This document shows positions 1-10,804 of a DNA stretch of 64,000 nt, one piece after another. Both the position numbers and the translations under genes were made by a program. The stretch is from Pachyseris speciosa. Lineage: Eukaryota > Cnidaria > Anthozoa > Scleractinia > Pachyseridae. The stretch is taken from positions 392,501-456,500 of the forward strand of contig JAEMWC010000006.1 in assembly GCA_016490735.1 (NCBI GenBank). Reading direction: 5' to 3'. How positions within the stretch are numbered: position 1 is the first letter of the stretch; every line of letters starts with the position of its first letter. The notes under the pieces were generated by a model. That model saw nothing but the letters and a program-made list of their open reading frames with translations, did not search any database and was not told the DNA's origin.

Positions 1-739
1 AATGATTTTGGGTACAACAGCAAAATACTGAGAGTAACTACAATACGATAAAAAGTACCAGCACTATCCTTTTCTCCTCACCATGGTTATGATTTTAATT
101 ATTGGAAAACTGTTAATTCTTGATTTTAAAGTATTATCACTCACAAAAGAAAAAATCCAGGTGTCTTACAGACTGAAACAAAAGCTCCAGATGTAATTTC
201 GTCTACTTTTGAGTACTGTTTAAAATAAATGAGGATATACATACTTTCTACAGAAGTTTGCGTGTTGTTGTTTAATGAGGAGGGGAGTGTATTCTTGATT
301 GACCCAATTTTTATGGAGAATAACACTAATAACTGTGCTCTTAAGCCTCATTATGGTATGTATGCTGATAACGTCAGAGTGAACTTTCAATTAAGTCCTT
401 CTCTTGAACTTTCAAGACTTTTTAATTGGCCCTTTCTTCCCAGTATAGGAATTCAAAACAACTTATAAACAGGGAAACCATAGTTTGAGTTACCCAACTA
501 GCCATAACCACAGCCTTTTATATTTGACACTTGTAGATTAACCAGGAGCTTAGAGCTGGTGGTTTGAAAATAGGTCCCTCTGTAATAGTTGAGATGACAC
601 CCACCCCTGCAGAGGTCTTACTAAAAAGGCAAAAGCACTCATCACATGTCATGACTGTTTTATTGGCATGCTCTCACAGCTCATGGCTTATTAATCAGAT
701 GTGACACAACGTTATGTCACTTGAATGATGACTTTTAAT
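1..739. other. Intergenic, nothing recognised
   Basis: AT-rich sequence with only short open frames that lack family motifs or biased composition. No repeat or splice-flanked exon was seen. Confidence 0.5.
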
Positions 740-1765
740 TCATGACTGAAAAAAGCTGTCAATAATTTTGTGAAAATACAAATAATAATTGTTGGAGGGA
801 AGACAATCTACTGAAAGCCCTAGAAAATACTTTCCATAAAATATGTACTTGAAGAAATCGGCTGGGAAACGTATTATTATTAAATATAAATCTGATTGAA
901 AAGCTGTTAAAATTTTACAAATAATCAAATAATGATTTCTCGACAATCTAACGCCATAGAAAATATTTATTTTCATTGAAATAGGTATTTGACAAAATTC
1001 AAGAAAATATTTAAATTTGTTTTTAAAGTGTATTTGTGAACAAACACAGAAGGTTCCTGGGGGCCCTATTTTTTTAATAACTTTTAACAGCTCAGTGAGA
1101 GCAGACATCATGGACATATTTAACGCCTGTTGTTGCTGCTGGAATCGTTGCTGTTGCTGCAGGAGACTTTGTTGGAACATTTGTTGTTGTTGCATTTCGG
1201 AAGCTCTGAGATCCAACTCTCTTTTTCTTATTTCATCATCGCGTTCCTGTTGCCATTTTTTCAACTCGATGGTCTCCTTGACCACATCAACCATGCTTGT
1301 GCTTTTCCGAGTTCTTTTACCTGGTGAACTAATGTCGTCTTCATCGGGTTCTTCTAAGCTGGCTTTTCTCTTTTTGGTCTCGGACAACTTTTCAGTCGCT
1401 TGCCTTCTCATTTCTTCCGCGGCAGCTTTCTCTTTCTTTTGCTTTTGTTCCTCCCCTTCTCTCAGTTCTTCAAATTCTGCCATCCTTTTCTTTATGTCCT
1501 GTAAGGACTGATCTAGCTCCCCATACTCTACATCTACTCCACTTTGTTTTTTCTCTTCGCTGTCCTTTTTTAGGAAATCTTTCATCAATTTGTCAAATTT
1601 TTCTCGTACTGATCTTTGGGTCACCTTTAATCCACAACCAGCCAAACGATCCGCAATTTCTGTCCAAGCTGTCCCAGATTTAAACTGGTATGGTTCAATG
1701 GTGATTACTTCTGTGAGAAGCATTTTTTCGTGCTCGATTTTCCAGATAAATAGCTCTCTCGCCAT
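740..1765 (-). CDS. Myb/SANT-like DNA-binding protein with coiled coil and polyQ
   Basis: The reading frame begins with a helical Myb/SANT-like (MADF-related) domain at residues 1-65: Trp at 8, the EPYQF stretch, then AWTEIADRL and QRSVREKF. Such domains bind DNA and are common in transposon-linked and host regulatory proteins of cnidarians. A charged coiled coil follows (about 75-130), then a basic KKRK/GKRTRK nuclear-localisation-like stretch, another charged helix and a Gln-rich segment (about 194-215). The last 100 residues are AT-rich, hydrophobic and unlike the rest, so the true end is probably near 1070, or a 3' splice site is missed. A TTTTTCAG acceptor-like site lies just upstream of the ATG, so a 5' non-coding exon is possible. 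Function is inferred from domain type only. Confidence 0.65.
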   Translation of the reverse strand: MARELFIWKIEHEKMLLTEVITIEPYQFKSGTAWTEIADRLAGCGLKVTQRSVREKFDKLMKDFLKKDSEEKKQSGVDVEYGELDQSLQDIKKRMAEFEELREGEEQKQKKEKAAAEEMRRQATEKLSETKKRKASLEEPDEDDISSPGKRTRKSTSMVDVVKETIELKKWQQERDDEIRKRELDLRASEMQQQQMFQQSLLQQQQRFQQQQQALNMSMMSALTELLKVIKKIGPPGTFCVCSQIHFKNKFKYFLEFCQIPISMKINIFYGVRLSRNHYLIICKILTAFQSDLYLIIIRFPADFFKYIFYGKYFLGLSVDCLPSNNYYLYFHKIIDSFFQS

Positions 1766-2114
1766 ATTGTCATGAAACTGAAAAACACAGTATGTTATAA
1801 ACTTATTAAACTTTAACTTAACTTCTGATTTTAATACTTCTCATTATATTTGGACTTAAAAATTCTAATCGAAAGAATAAAAAGAAGGAGTGTGACTTCC
1901 ATTTTCCAGTAAGGAACACATGAATTTTTGTCATCGCTTTGACCTTGAAGTTTAATTTCTTCAAGCAAAATTCGGTTAAAAGCAATTTCTAACGCGTAAG
2001 CATAACAATTGTTTAGTCGATGTTTAATGTAGAATTTGCACTTTTAGGAGTCGCTTTAAACTTCTAAAAACAGCTATAAAGACTAACCTTTTAACCCGCC
2101 TTTGCACCTGAAGT

Positions 2115-2197
2115 GAACTCGTACTCTGGGAACGAGATTTGTTGAAAATCTCGTAGTCCGCGACAGGACGGCGACGAGATTTTCAAGACAGAACGAG
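2115..2197. repeat. Nested inverted repeats (hairpin cluster)
   Basis: A 13-base arm at 2142-2154 is repeated as its exact reverse complement at 2174-2186 with a 19-base loop. A further ACGAGATTT copy lies at about 2132, and an outer AACTCGT/ACGAGTT pair encloses the cluster. It lies about 350 bases upstream of the SANT gene start and 1.3 kb upstream of the helicase gene. The role is unknown. Confidence 0.6.
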
Positions 2198-2309
2198 TTG
2201 GCGTGACATGCTCACGCTATCGCGCATGCGTATTGGGTGCACATTGGAAATTTGTACTCGTAGTCGTAGTCGTAGTCGGATCTGAAGGTCCCTATTTTAG
2301 AATCGGGGA

Positions 2310-2660
2310 CAACTTGGAGTAATGTGGATATGGAGTAATGTGGATATGAGTAATGTGGAGTAATGTGGAAATGAGTAATGTGGATATGACGGATACGCGG
2401 AGATAGCACTTCCAGATCTCTCAATGGTATAATGATTAGGGTATTTGATTATTACTCCCCTATGTTACTGTAAGTGTATCTCTGTCATCTCCTATGTTTC
2501 CGTCTTATCTGAGATATTTTAGTGTCGGGGACAACTTGGAGTTCAATGAATTTCTTAAAGTATGGTGGATATGACGGATAGACGGACACAGCACTTCCAG
2601 ATCTCTCAATGGTATACTGATTAGGGTATTTGATTATTACTCCCCTATGTTACTTTACAA
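2310..2660. repeat. Tandem duplication with GTGGATAT-type minisatellite
   Basis: A segment beginning GACAACTTGGAG and ending CCCCTATGTTACT occurs at about 2308-2471 and again at about 2527-2652. The first copy contains four or five short tandem units of the type GAGTAATGTGGATAT. The two copies share the GCACTTCCAGATCTCTCAAT and TATTTGATTATTACTCCCC blocks. Confidence 0.65.
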
Positions 2661-2699
2661 AGAAAAAAATGCTAATTCAAAGCGTTTACATCCATCGTT

Positions 2700-3182
2700 T
2701 GATCTTTCTCACCTTCTTAACATTCCTTGGACATTGCTGACATACTGTGGTCTTTCTTTGCTATTTTGAATTGTTTCGGGATATGATACAATTGCTTCCA
2801 GTGCAATGGACTGCATGCTTTCCTTGCGCGAGTTTGGGATACCGTATTTTAATATGCTACATTCACTAAATTAAATTCCTCGAAAACAGTCATGCTAAAA
2901 AAATGGACGCAGCACATTGCTTGCTCAAATATTTACAGAAATTGCTAATGTCAAGGTTTCTACATCCCTCTTTTGATTGTTCACACTTGCTTAATATTCA
3001 TGGGGCATTGCTAATGACATACTTTGATCTTTCTTTGCTATTTTGAATTGTTTGGGGTAGGATACAACTGCAGCCAGTGCACTGGACTGCATGCTTTTTT
3101 GTTTCTTCACACTGACGAGTTTGGAATATCTTATTACATTTTTTGCGACCGTCACTAAATTCCTCCAGAAATAGTCATGCAA
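2700..3182. repeat. Diverged tandem duplication upstream of the helicase gene
   Basis: Sequence at about 2700-2897 recurs in the same orientation at about 2973-3182. Shared blocks include CTTTCTTTGCTATTTTGAATTG, GACTGCATGCTTT, and a TCACTAAATT...AGTCATGC end. The period is about 270 bases. It ends about 250 bases before the TATA box of the helicase gene. Confidence 0.6.
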
Positions 3183-3436
3183 TCGTTCTTTTCAGAATAC
3201 TTTTGCATTGCTTTCAAAGCAAGCATGCGTTTCTTTCAAAGATACCTGACAAAAGCTTTAATATTTAATTTTCAAAGCTAACAAAATTTGTTCACTACGC
3301 AGCGTTCGGTATTCGCTACCTACTAAAAGCTTTGGAGCCTTTGAATGAAATACCAAAAGCATTTTTGTACCGCTATTGCGTACTCCGAGAAACAAAAGAG
3401 AGTGTCAGAATTTAAATCAGCTATTAGCTGAAATGA

Positions 3437-3444
3437 TATAAAAG
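3437..3444 (+). promoter_or_regulatory. TATA box of the helicase gene
   Basis: TATAAAAG lies 46 bases before the ATG at 3491. With transcription starting about 30 bases downstream, the 5' leader would be very short. Called from sequence and position only. Confidence 0.45.
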
Positions 3445-3490
3445 CGAAAGGCTGAAAGTTGCTCTCGCCAGTTGCAAAGTTGAAATCGTG

Positions 3491-6400
3491 ATGGCAAGTG
3501 CTCCTGCTAGGCAGCTCAACAGTAAGGTATGTATCCTGTGATTTAACAGTTTAGTCTAAGAGTGAAGAGTGAAGTCTTGCATAGAATTCAAGTAAGAGTG
3601 CTAACGTTGCTTTTTTTGTTTGACTCTCCTGCAGAATATTCGAATTGCCTTTGTAAGCAAAGTATTACCCATCGTTGAAGACAAATGTTCAGTGATCTCA
3701 GTCAGTGACCTACAACACATCTCAAGAAACAAGAGACCCAGACAAGCTGTGGTTACAAATCTGTGCGAAACGAGACGAGTGTGACAAAGCCATGAAGAAA
3801 ATCAAACAGATGGCATTTTTCTTTTCTTCAGTTGCAGCAGTTGTGGAAAGGAAAGTTGAGGAAAACGAATGTGAAGAAGACAAAGAGGGTGACGAAGAAA
3901 CGGCGAATAAAACTTCTTGCAGAGAAAGAAAAAGATCTATTGGCCTGCAATATCGTATTGGATAGCTCTCCAATCCAGAGATGGCCTGAGAGTGTCAATA
4001 TCCCAGTTCACTCAGCGCTTCTGGAGACAAGCATGGAAGTGACAGCTAAATCTGTACAAGAATGTACGAGAGGAAAGGAAGAAAATGCAGTGGCTCCCTT
4101 GTGCACAACAGTGAAAGACTACAATAACAGCTTCATGCAAAGAAAAGTTGATGTGTCATTTCAGAATTGTTTAGAGGCGCTAGAATCGCAGATATTGGAA
4201 GAACCTGTTCCGTCAATTCACGGCAGTGAACGTGTGGTCCGCCTGCAAGTTGCAAAGTCCCATGTTTTCATCGGAATTGCAAAACAGAGCAATCCCGGCA
4301 CTTACTAGAGCTGGTTTGGTATTTGACGTCTTTAGAATAGAAAATGTGAAAGAGTCAGAGAGTCAACAGTCTTTTGGAAGGGCCTTGTCCAAGTCCCCTG
4401 TCACTGTCTCACTAAACAAAATTGAGAGAGTCATGGCAAAACTGGGCTACACATTACACAAAGGCGAAGTTTTTAAGAAAAAAGTAGCCTCGATGTATAC
4501 CTTCGAACATGCTTCCTCGATCAAAAAGTTCCTGTCAGTCCTGCCGGCAAACAAGGATCAAATGAAGGGATTATCATCACTAATTTCAGTGCGAATTTAC
4601 GAAACAATTAAGAATCAACTATGACTTAATTGAAGTGTCGAACGGTTGGTGTTTCTCGCTCAGTCAAAGAACATTTGTCCAAAACCCTATTCAAGAAATT
4701 GGCAAAGAAAGTCCGCGAGCATTTGTACAGTACTCTCACACTAAAGAGCCAGAGGCGAAGTACTTAAAAGAAATTCTGCAAAACAGTTTAAGTCCGACTG
4801 ATGTGACATACTTCTGGGAATACTACTTGCGCCTCCTAAATCATGGAATTAAACAACACAAAGAGAAAGTCATGTGCTTGATTGGGGAACCAAACAGTGG
4901 GAAAACAAGCCTATTCAAGCCGATCACTCGGATAATTCCTATTAGGTATTTGCTGCTTTTTTGCCTTTGTTGTTGTTTTTGTTGTTGTTGTTTTGTTTTG
5001 TTTTGGTTTTCTCTGCTTTATCAGGTAGAAAGTTTGAGCACAAACTCGGAAGTGTTTTTCAACTTTTGAGAGGGGCGTTTGAGCTGTTACTGAGCCCTCT
5101 CCTAAAATGAGCATATATAGAGATCGAGTGTACACGCGATTTTTTATACAGTTGAAATTTTTTTTGTTTCCATTGACAGGTACATCGCCATGATAACCAA
5201 ACAGAAGGCCTTTAACAAGAGTCTCGTTGACCAAAAGACCCAAGTAATCTTCATGGATGAAGCACACGTGAAACTCTTAGATCCAGATGACTGGAAAGTT
5301 TTGACGCAGGGAGGACTTACAGCTCATGATCGGAAATACAGAAATTCTAGCCAACAAGAAATTCGATGCCCCATGTTCATCACCTGCCAAACAGAAATGG
5401 ATTTCGGGGAAGAGCACAACGCGGCCATGGATGCGCGTCTACGCAAGTTCCATTTTAAAAGTCTCAACTCTCCACCAGTTCCAGGAGTACAATAGTCATT
5501 GCGAGACAGCGCAATGGACTGTATTGTTTGGGCAAGCAGAGTCGCACGTATGCCAGATGATGAGCTTCCCCCTCCAGTGCCTGGGTCAGCTGCAAAGCCA
5601 AATGAATCTTGATGAAGAGGAAAAGGATAGAATCAAAACGATGAACCTGGAAGACAGTGAAAGCGACCAAGCAAGGACAACTCGTGGTAGAAGACTACGA
5701 TATGTCTGAGGGAGAAGACAACCAAGTAAATTATGATGCTGATTCAACGTGTTCTGACGGATGGGAGAGTACTCTTGAGAAGATTTTTGAGCTTCGAGAT
5801 CAGCAGCCATGCAACAGTCTAACACAGAGGCAGCTGGGACTCATTGCCGCTGGAGTGAAGCGGGCTACGAAGGAGAGAGAAAATGAAGCACAACGAGCTA
5901 AGGCGCGAATTCTTGCCGAGACAGGACAACACTGGATATCTCTGGGAATGCTTCGAGAGGAAGATGCCCACTTGCTGGAGACGGTTGAAGGTCCGTACCA
6001 TCCCAGAATTGAACGTTCAAGACAAGAGTACTTCTCGAAAAAGAAAGAAGAAGAGCAGAAGAATTTGCAGGATAAAGCGTCCAAATACTATGAGAACGAG
6101 TGGGTGTGGGCAAAGGAAAAGGAATTACGACAGCTACAAGAACGAGAGGAGACTGCAAGAGATGAGGATGTAAAACGCGCTGTTCATTACATAATCGGAG
6201 TTACTGTGGAAGCCCTCAAGTTGAATTATAAAAGAGATGAGTTACCTGGCCTTTCGAGACTTGTAATCGAGGAAAGAAAGAAAAGAGCAATCGATATGAA
6301 GTGGATTTCGAACGAACAGGCCGAACGTGTTACAAGCGTATGGGCACCCATGCCATACCCATTCTATGGAGAAGAATGCGACGTTGAAGAGATTTTCATC

Positions 6401-6553
6401 ACTCCTTCCTCCGGTTCCCAGACATCAACACCAAAAATCGCAAGCCAAACCGTTCTTCGAAGAGGAAAATCTAGGAAACGGCCATCACAAGCAAGCATTC
6501 CAGCAGGGCCCAAGAAGGGAAGGATTACGAACTTTTTTCAACCTAGCCAATGA
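3491..6553 (+). pseudogene. SF3 (NS1/Rep-like) replicative helicase, frame-disrupted
   Basis: Probable exons are 3491-3526, 3635-3652 and 3832 onward; an intron at 4946-5179 (AG^GTATTT ... GACAG^G) keeps frame. Superfamily-3 helicase motifs are present: Walker A GEPNSGKTS (about 4884-4910), Walker B VIFMDEA (5244-5264) and motif C PMFITCQ (about 5370-5390), with an HDRK sensor-like stretch between them. Such ATPases unwind DNA for parvovirus-like or plasmid-like replicons. No N-terminal HUH nuclease motif was recognised. The C-terminal third is a charged coiled coil ending in GRITNFF, like a PCNA-binding PIP box. Breaks: the frame moves by +1 in the overlap at 4226-4308, again at 4584-4624, near 5605 and near 5670, and a TAG interrupts at 5493-5495. 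This is either a decayed copy or has unrecognised introns. It is convergent with the recombinase-like gene, 277 bases apart. It could be virus-derived or part of a mobile element. Confidence 0.6.
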
Positions 6554-6830
6554 TGAAAATCGATGTTATTCTTTAATAAGTTATCGACTTTAAAACGAGA
6601 AAGTAGTCAATTGTTTGTCTGTTTGAAATGAAGAAAATAACTGTATTAACTGGAATTGTCGTATAAGTCACGCCCTGTCGAGAATTTGCTAGTAAACTGA
6701 TGGCACAGAAAACGTATGGTTAATAGCGATGACTTGTAAAGTATTCGTATACAGTTGACCTAAGATTAACTGAATTTCATCCGATGGATGTTTAATGTAA
6801 GTGGCCCTCGTTAAACAATAACCTATTTTG

Positions 6831-8545
6831 CTATGGTTTAGTACATTTTGAACTAAATTTTCTGGTCGCGCGATTTAAAAGAGAGTTCGGTTTGCGTCCT
6901 TTCTGAAAATGAAAATCTGGGTTTCTGAGTATTGCTGTCCAATTTCCGAAACCATGGCCATCTAGTCCCATCTTCAAATATTTATCCTTTTCGGGAGTGA
7001 ACAGTAGAATTTTCTTTCCTGTACAAGAATCGGGCGATTTTAAAGCATTCTTGCCTTTTAACTTGGGCGTACTGGAATTATCGGCTTGTTCGGTCAAAGA
7101 CCCTTCATCGTCTCCTTGTTCCGGCGAGGACGAAGATTTGTCTGAAAGTCTTGACCAAAGATCCATCTCTAAGGCTGATCCCTTCTCGTCATAAAGTGTT
7201 TCCAGATATTCGTGCGCCTTGGTCGCGACTTCCCGCGATCTCTGCTTTTGGTAATGCACCCCTGCCACAACAGAGCTGTGCTTCTGGTCTTCAGAAATCG
7301 TGCCCTGTGCGTTGCTACTAAGTTTCTTAGAACTGGCTGTGTCAACTATTTGTCGGTAACGAGTAGGGTGAACGTATTTTCCGGTGGCGTCAAAAACTAG
7401 CTTGCTCATGAGCTCCCCAAGCTTATTATGTTGGCCGCCATTCCTCGTCACTAAGACATAATCACAACTCGGCTTCAGTAAAGGGCGAATTGAATCAATG
7501 TAGCCTTCCAATACCTGCATGCTTGTGTCTGTTAGGAAAAGAGAATCGAAGCCATACTTGCCCGCTGTTTTAAACATTTTCTGATCGATAAATCCACCGT
7601 TAGTCTTAGCAGTGCGCACCATTTCAACGGTCAAATACTGATAAGTCATTGGGCGGGAACCTTTAACTTTGATAAACAAACATACCGCGTGAAATTTGGT
7701 GGCGAAGGACAAGTCCACTGGTGATACTGCACCTGGCTTATCCTTGCACGCCTTGAGCACGACATCGTAGCGTGGCAAGTAACGCTCGACAACTTCCAAG
7801 AGCTCATCCAGCGTAGCCCAGTGTCCCTTCGATTCTAAGGTGTCTATGTCACTCGTCCATTGCAATCGCATCATTTTCGAAACTGTTTTACGGGCCTTCT
7901 TTAAGTATGTTTCCGTGGAGGACAGGCACCTCAGTACAACCTCGGATGCTCCGTTTACCTTTCTGACATCCATTAGCTCAGCAATGGCGTCTAAATAGCC
8001 AATGCGCCCCGCGTGGCCAAGTTTCCACTCGTCCTGAACATATCAACAAATTTAAAGAGAAGGTTAGGAGAGCATAAGCTAAAGTCAATAATGTCCAAGG
8101 AAAGCTCTTCTTCGTCCTCGCAACAAAATTTGAGAAACTTAAGACATTTGCTAGTGGTTTGCTGCGCTTGACGTTCACTCTTGCAACCTCCTCCACTACC
8201 TGTAAGCCACGATAGGAGTTCCTCTACGATTGAACTTGAACGATGAAACGTGGGTACAGACTTTACCACATTTGCCGGTTTTGTATCTTTTTCTTCATCT
8301 TCTATACTTTTTCCTGCTTGAATGTGGGCGTTTGATGGCTTTTCATCAAAATGATAGAACCAACTGTGTTTTGCCTTTACGTGTTTTCTACAGCCTCGTT
8401 GAGATATGAATCCATCGTGGCCGCACTCTTGCACTGGACAACGAAACAAACCATCAACGTCATCTTCTTCTAAGTGAAGTCGCTTTGGTCTTGGAGATGC
8501 ATTTGCTATTTTTGACCAATATATCTCAGATTTTCGTCCACTCAT
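6831..8545 (-). pseudogene. C2H2 finger, tyrosine-recombinase-like, SANT protein
   Basis: Translation from ATG 8545 gives a C2H2 finger with ligands C36, C41, H55 and H60. The frame shifts by one near 8025, inside the segment reading FVDMF / DEWKLGHAG, so this copy looks broken by a one-base change. The second frame (7973 to 6831, 380 residues) has a plausible tyrosine-recombinase arrangement: R107 (GSRPMTY), H202-x-x-R205 (HPTRYRQ), H232 (DQKHSS) and Y241 (VHYQK). A basic tail ends in a SANT/telobox-like domain at about 325-370 (FTPEKD...GNW). This resembles Crypton-type YR proteins, which cut and join DNA through a 3'-phosphotyrosine. The family assignment is my inference and needs a profile search. 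It is paired tail to tail with the helicase gene. Confidence 0.55.
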
Positions 8546-9080
8546 CTCGTAAATTGAAATAAATGTAAGCTCACCAAAGACCCGTATACATACTGATATT
8601 GTTACATGTGATTCTCTTCGGATCACAATCGGCTTTTGACCAATTAATGACGTTCTCCTCCTTATCTACCTCAACGTGCCCAATCTTGCCCGCCACCTCT
8701 TTGCTCCTTCTCAATTGCCACCTCACGAAACAATAAGACACGTCCTGAACCTGTATGGTCCTGCCCAAGATATCCGGACTTTTTGTGAACCTGCATGTTC
8801 TCGCCCAAGGACCTGGACATTGACATGGACATGACAGGCCAAACTGGTTTGTCACACAGATGTGACTTGTTGTCAGACAGCAAGCCGGACAGACAAAATG
8901 GTTCAGGATATGGGAAAAAATACGGTTTGCTAGAGAGACAGAAAACTGGCTCCTCAGAATAAGACAACTTCGGAACGTGAATTCAAGTTTATTAACGCTA
9001 AAAAGGAATATCGTTTCCTGTAATGAAATGGAACGTTTTTCCTCTTTGTCTAAAAGCGCAATTTAATGCAGCTTAAGATC
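8546..9080. other. 5' flank of the recombinase-like gene
   Basis: No further gene was recognised. Short open frames here lack motifs. No clear TATA box was seen on the minus strand upstream of 8545. Confidence 0.4.
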
Positions 9081-9585
9081 GGAACCATTGTTCCTATTCA
9101 ATGGGAATAGGTCCAATGTGATCAGGAACCAATTTATTAATAGGAACAAAAAGCATTCAACAAGGAACAGCTGGCGTTCTCATTCGCAAATCAGTGAACA
9201 CTTTCCCGGAACATTTGTTCCTTTGTATCGTTGCCAATAATGTAATATGCCGGTTAACAGGGGCAACGTGTTGCTCATTGAGTTAAGTGCGAAGTAAAAT
9301 TAGGAACAATTGGTCCCTCCTTAAAAGGGAACAAATTCTAAAAACAGGAACCGCATGAAAAGGAACTTTCGTTCCTAAAAAATATTAACGGAACAAATTG
9401 TTCCTTTTTACTGAAAGAAATAGGAACAGTGTGTTCCCAATTACCACAACGGGAACTTTGGTTCCGAATCTAGCTGACATTTGTTCCTAAGAACGTATTT
9501 CATAAAGGAACAATAGTTCCTTTATGTGCATGATTAATTTGTTCCTAAATCGTTTAAAGGAACAAAACCCAAAAACTCGCGGAAC
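9081..9585. repeat. Dense array of GGAAC / GTTCC motifs
   Basis: About 25 copies of GGAAC or its complement GTTCC occur in 500 bases. Seven form inverted pairs: GGAAC-N4-GTTCC at 9081, 9208, 9362, 9452 and 9507, and GGAAC-N5-GTTCC at 9390 and 9423. Sequence between the motifs is not conserved, so this is not an ordinary satellite. It lies beyond the 5' end of the recombinase-like gene. Confidence 0.8.
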
Positions 9586-10254
9586 ACTTGATTTTCAAAA
9601 ACACATTATCTCTGGTGTCTGATAAAAATGTATCTAACTGTCCAGATGTTACTAATGAAAAGAATTGCCCAGCCGAACCCAAAACAAAATAACAAGCAAA
9701 AAAGATTAATTTTATGGCAAAATCTTGGTTGTAATTACTTTTCGGAAACGTTGGTGAAGGTGATAGTGATGACATCGTGCGCATGTTTGTAAATAAACGT
9801 ACCGTAATATCTCGCTAGTTGAATAGCTCATCTTCTCCATCATGTACTGTTTTCTTTAATTATGCCTCTCGGCCGAGTTAGCTAAAAGTCACCGGAAATG
9901 GGATTTCGCTAGTGAGTAGAGCTCAGCTTGTACAAATTGAGATCTTCGGTGTGAGGTATCAAAGAAATGCACGCAGATTAATCGACATAGTAATTCAGCA
10001 GATAGCTTTGTCATTTTGTAAGGAAAACGAAAGTCAGAACAGGATACCTGTGTATTTTAACTGAATGCATACTTAATAGCTCTTTGTAGTATGCGGTCTA
10101 CTGGCCTGAAAATGCTGTCTGAACGGTATTCTAATGCTTGCATGCCCGGGCTTGCATGACATTTGTTCACGTTGTTATGCACAGTTTGCGCCCGCGGCAG
10201 TTACTATGGTTCATCAACGTTTCAAGGATATTTCATCCTGTCAGATAAAGTAAG
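9586..10254. other. Intergenic, nothing recognised
   Basis: No open frame with recognisable motifs and no clear repeat. Confidence 0.4.
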
Positions 10255-10264
10255 AGGTACAATT

Positions 10265-10804
10265 AGGCCTTGACACAAATATCACGTAAAATCGCCTAAA
10301 TATCTTTCCGGAAATTCTCCAAAACATCTCTAAATATCACAAATTTTTTTTAAATATCTCGGAAAATCCTCTAAATATCTCGAAATATCTCGGAAAATCC
10401 TCTAAATATCTCGAAATATCTCGTATTTTTGTTTTAAAATAAGCCGATTTTGAAACCCTTAGGCCTAAATTTTGTCCAGCAGGTGCTGAAAAGTATGTCA
10501 GAGATGTCTACACTAGTATTATGGAAATAAAGCAACTTTTCATGCTCATCACGGTTTCCAGCATCCGCAATTTTGACTGCCAGTGATATGGAAACATTAC
10601 TCAAGTGGGAAACCGCTGAACTGGATTATTTCCAACATAGAATGATTGAACTGAGTATTCTGTCAAGAAAATAGCGAGGAAAGGCTGAAAAAGAGCCAAA
10701 AAAAGCTCTAAATTTATCTAAATATCCTAAAATTTCTAAAATTTTAAACATCTCGGAAACGTCTAAATATCTCAAAAAATATCCGGATATTTGTGTCAAG
10801 GCCT
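10265..10804. mobile_element. 540-bp MITE with 19-bp TIR and 10-bp target duplication
   Basis: The ends are perfect inverted repeats of 19 bases beginning AGGCCTTGACAC (10265-10283 and 10786-10804). The flanks carry an identical 10-base direct repeat AGGTACAATT (10255-10264 and 10805-10814). The interior is AT-rich with many CTAAATATCTCG units and has no coding capacity. A 9-11 base target duplication fits the Mutator/MULE superfamily. Perfect ends and target duplication suggest recent insertion. Confidence 0.88.

Noticed and set aside
1017..1511. Cysteine-rich open frame on the plus strand
   Set aside because: Antisense shadow of the Gln-rich and charged parts of the SANT gene.
3705..3965. 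Acidic 86-codon frame in the helicase gene
   Set aside because: An acceptor with a good pyrimidine tract at 3831 and a donor at 3653 explain the reading better; part of this frame would be intronic.
5493..5610. Programmed +1 frameshift like antizyme
   Set aside because: A nonsense codon and other frame breaks nearby make decay more likely; kept only as a low-interest note.
9081..9585. Heat-shock elements or steroid-receptor sites
   Set aside because: The gap between half-sites does not match nGAAnnTTCn, and the half-site differs from the receptor consensus; left as an unexplained array.
9081..9585. CRISPR-like array
   Set aside because: Motif is only 5-6 bases, in both orientations and with irregular spacing, in animal DNA.
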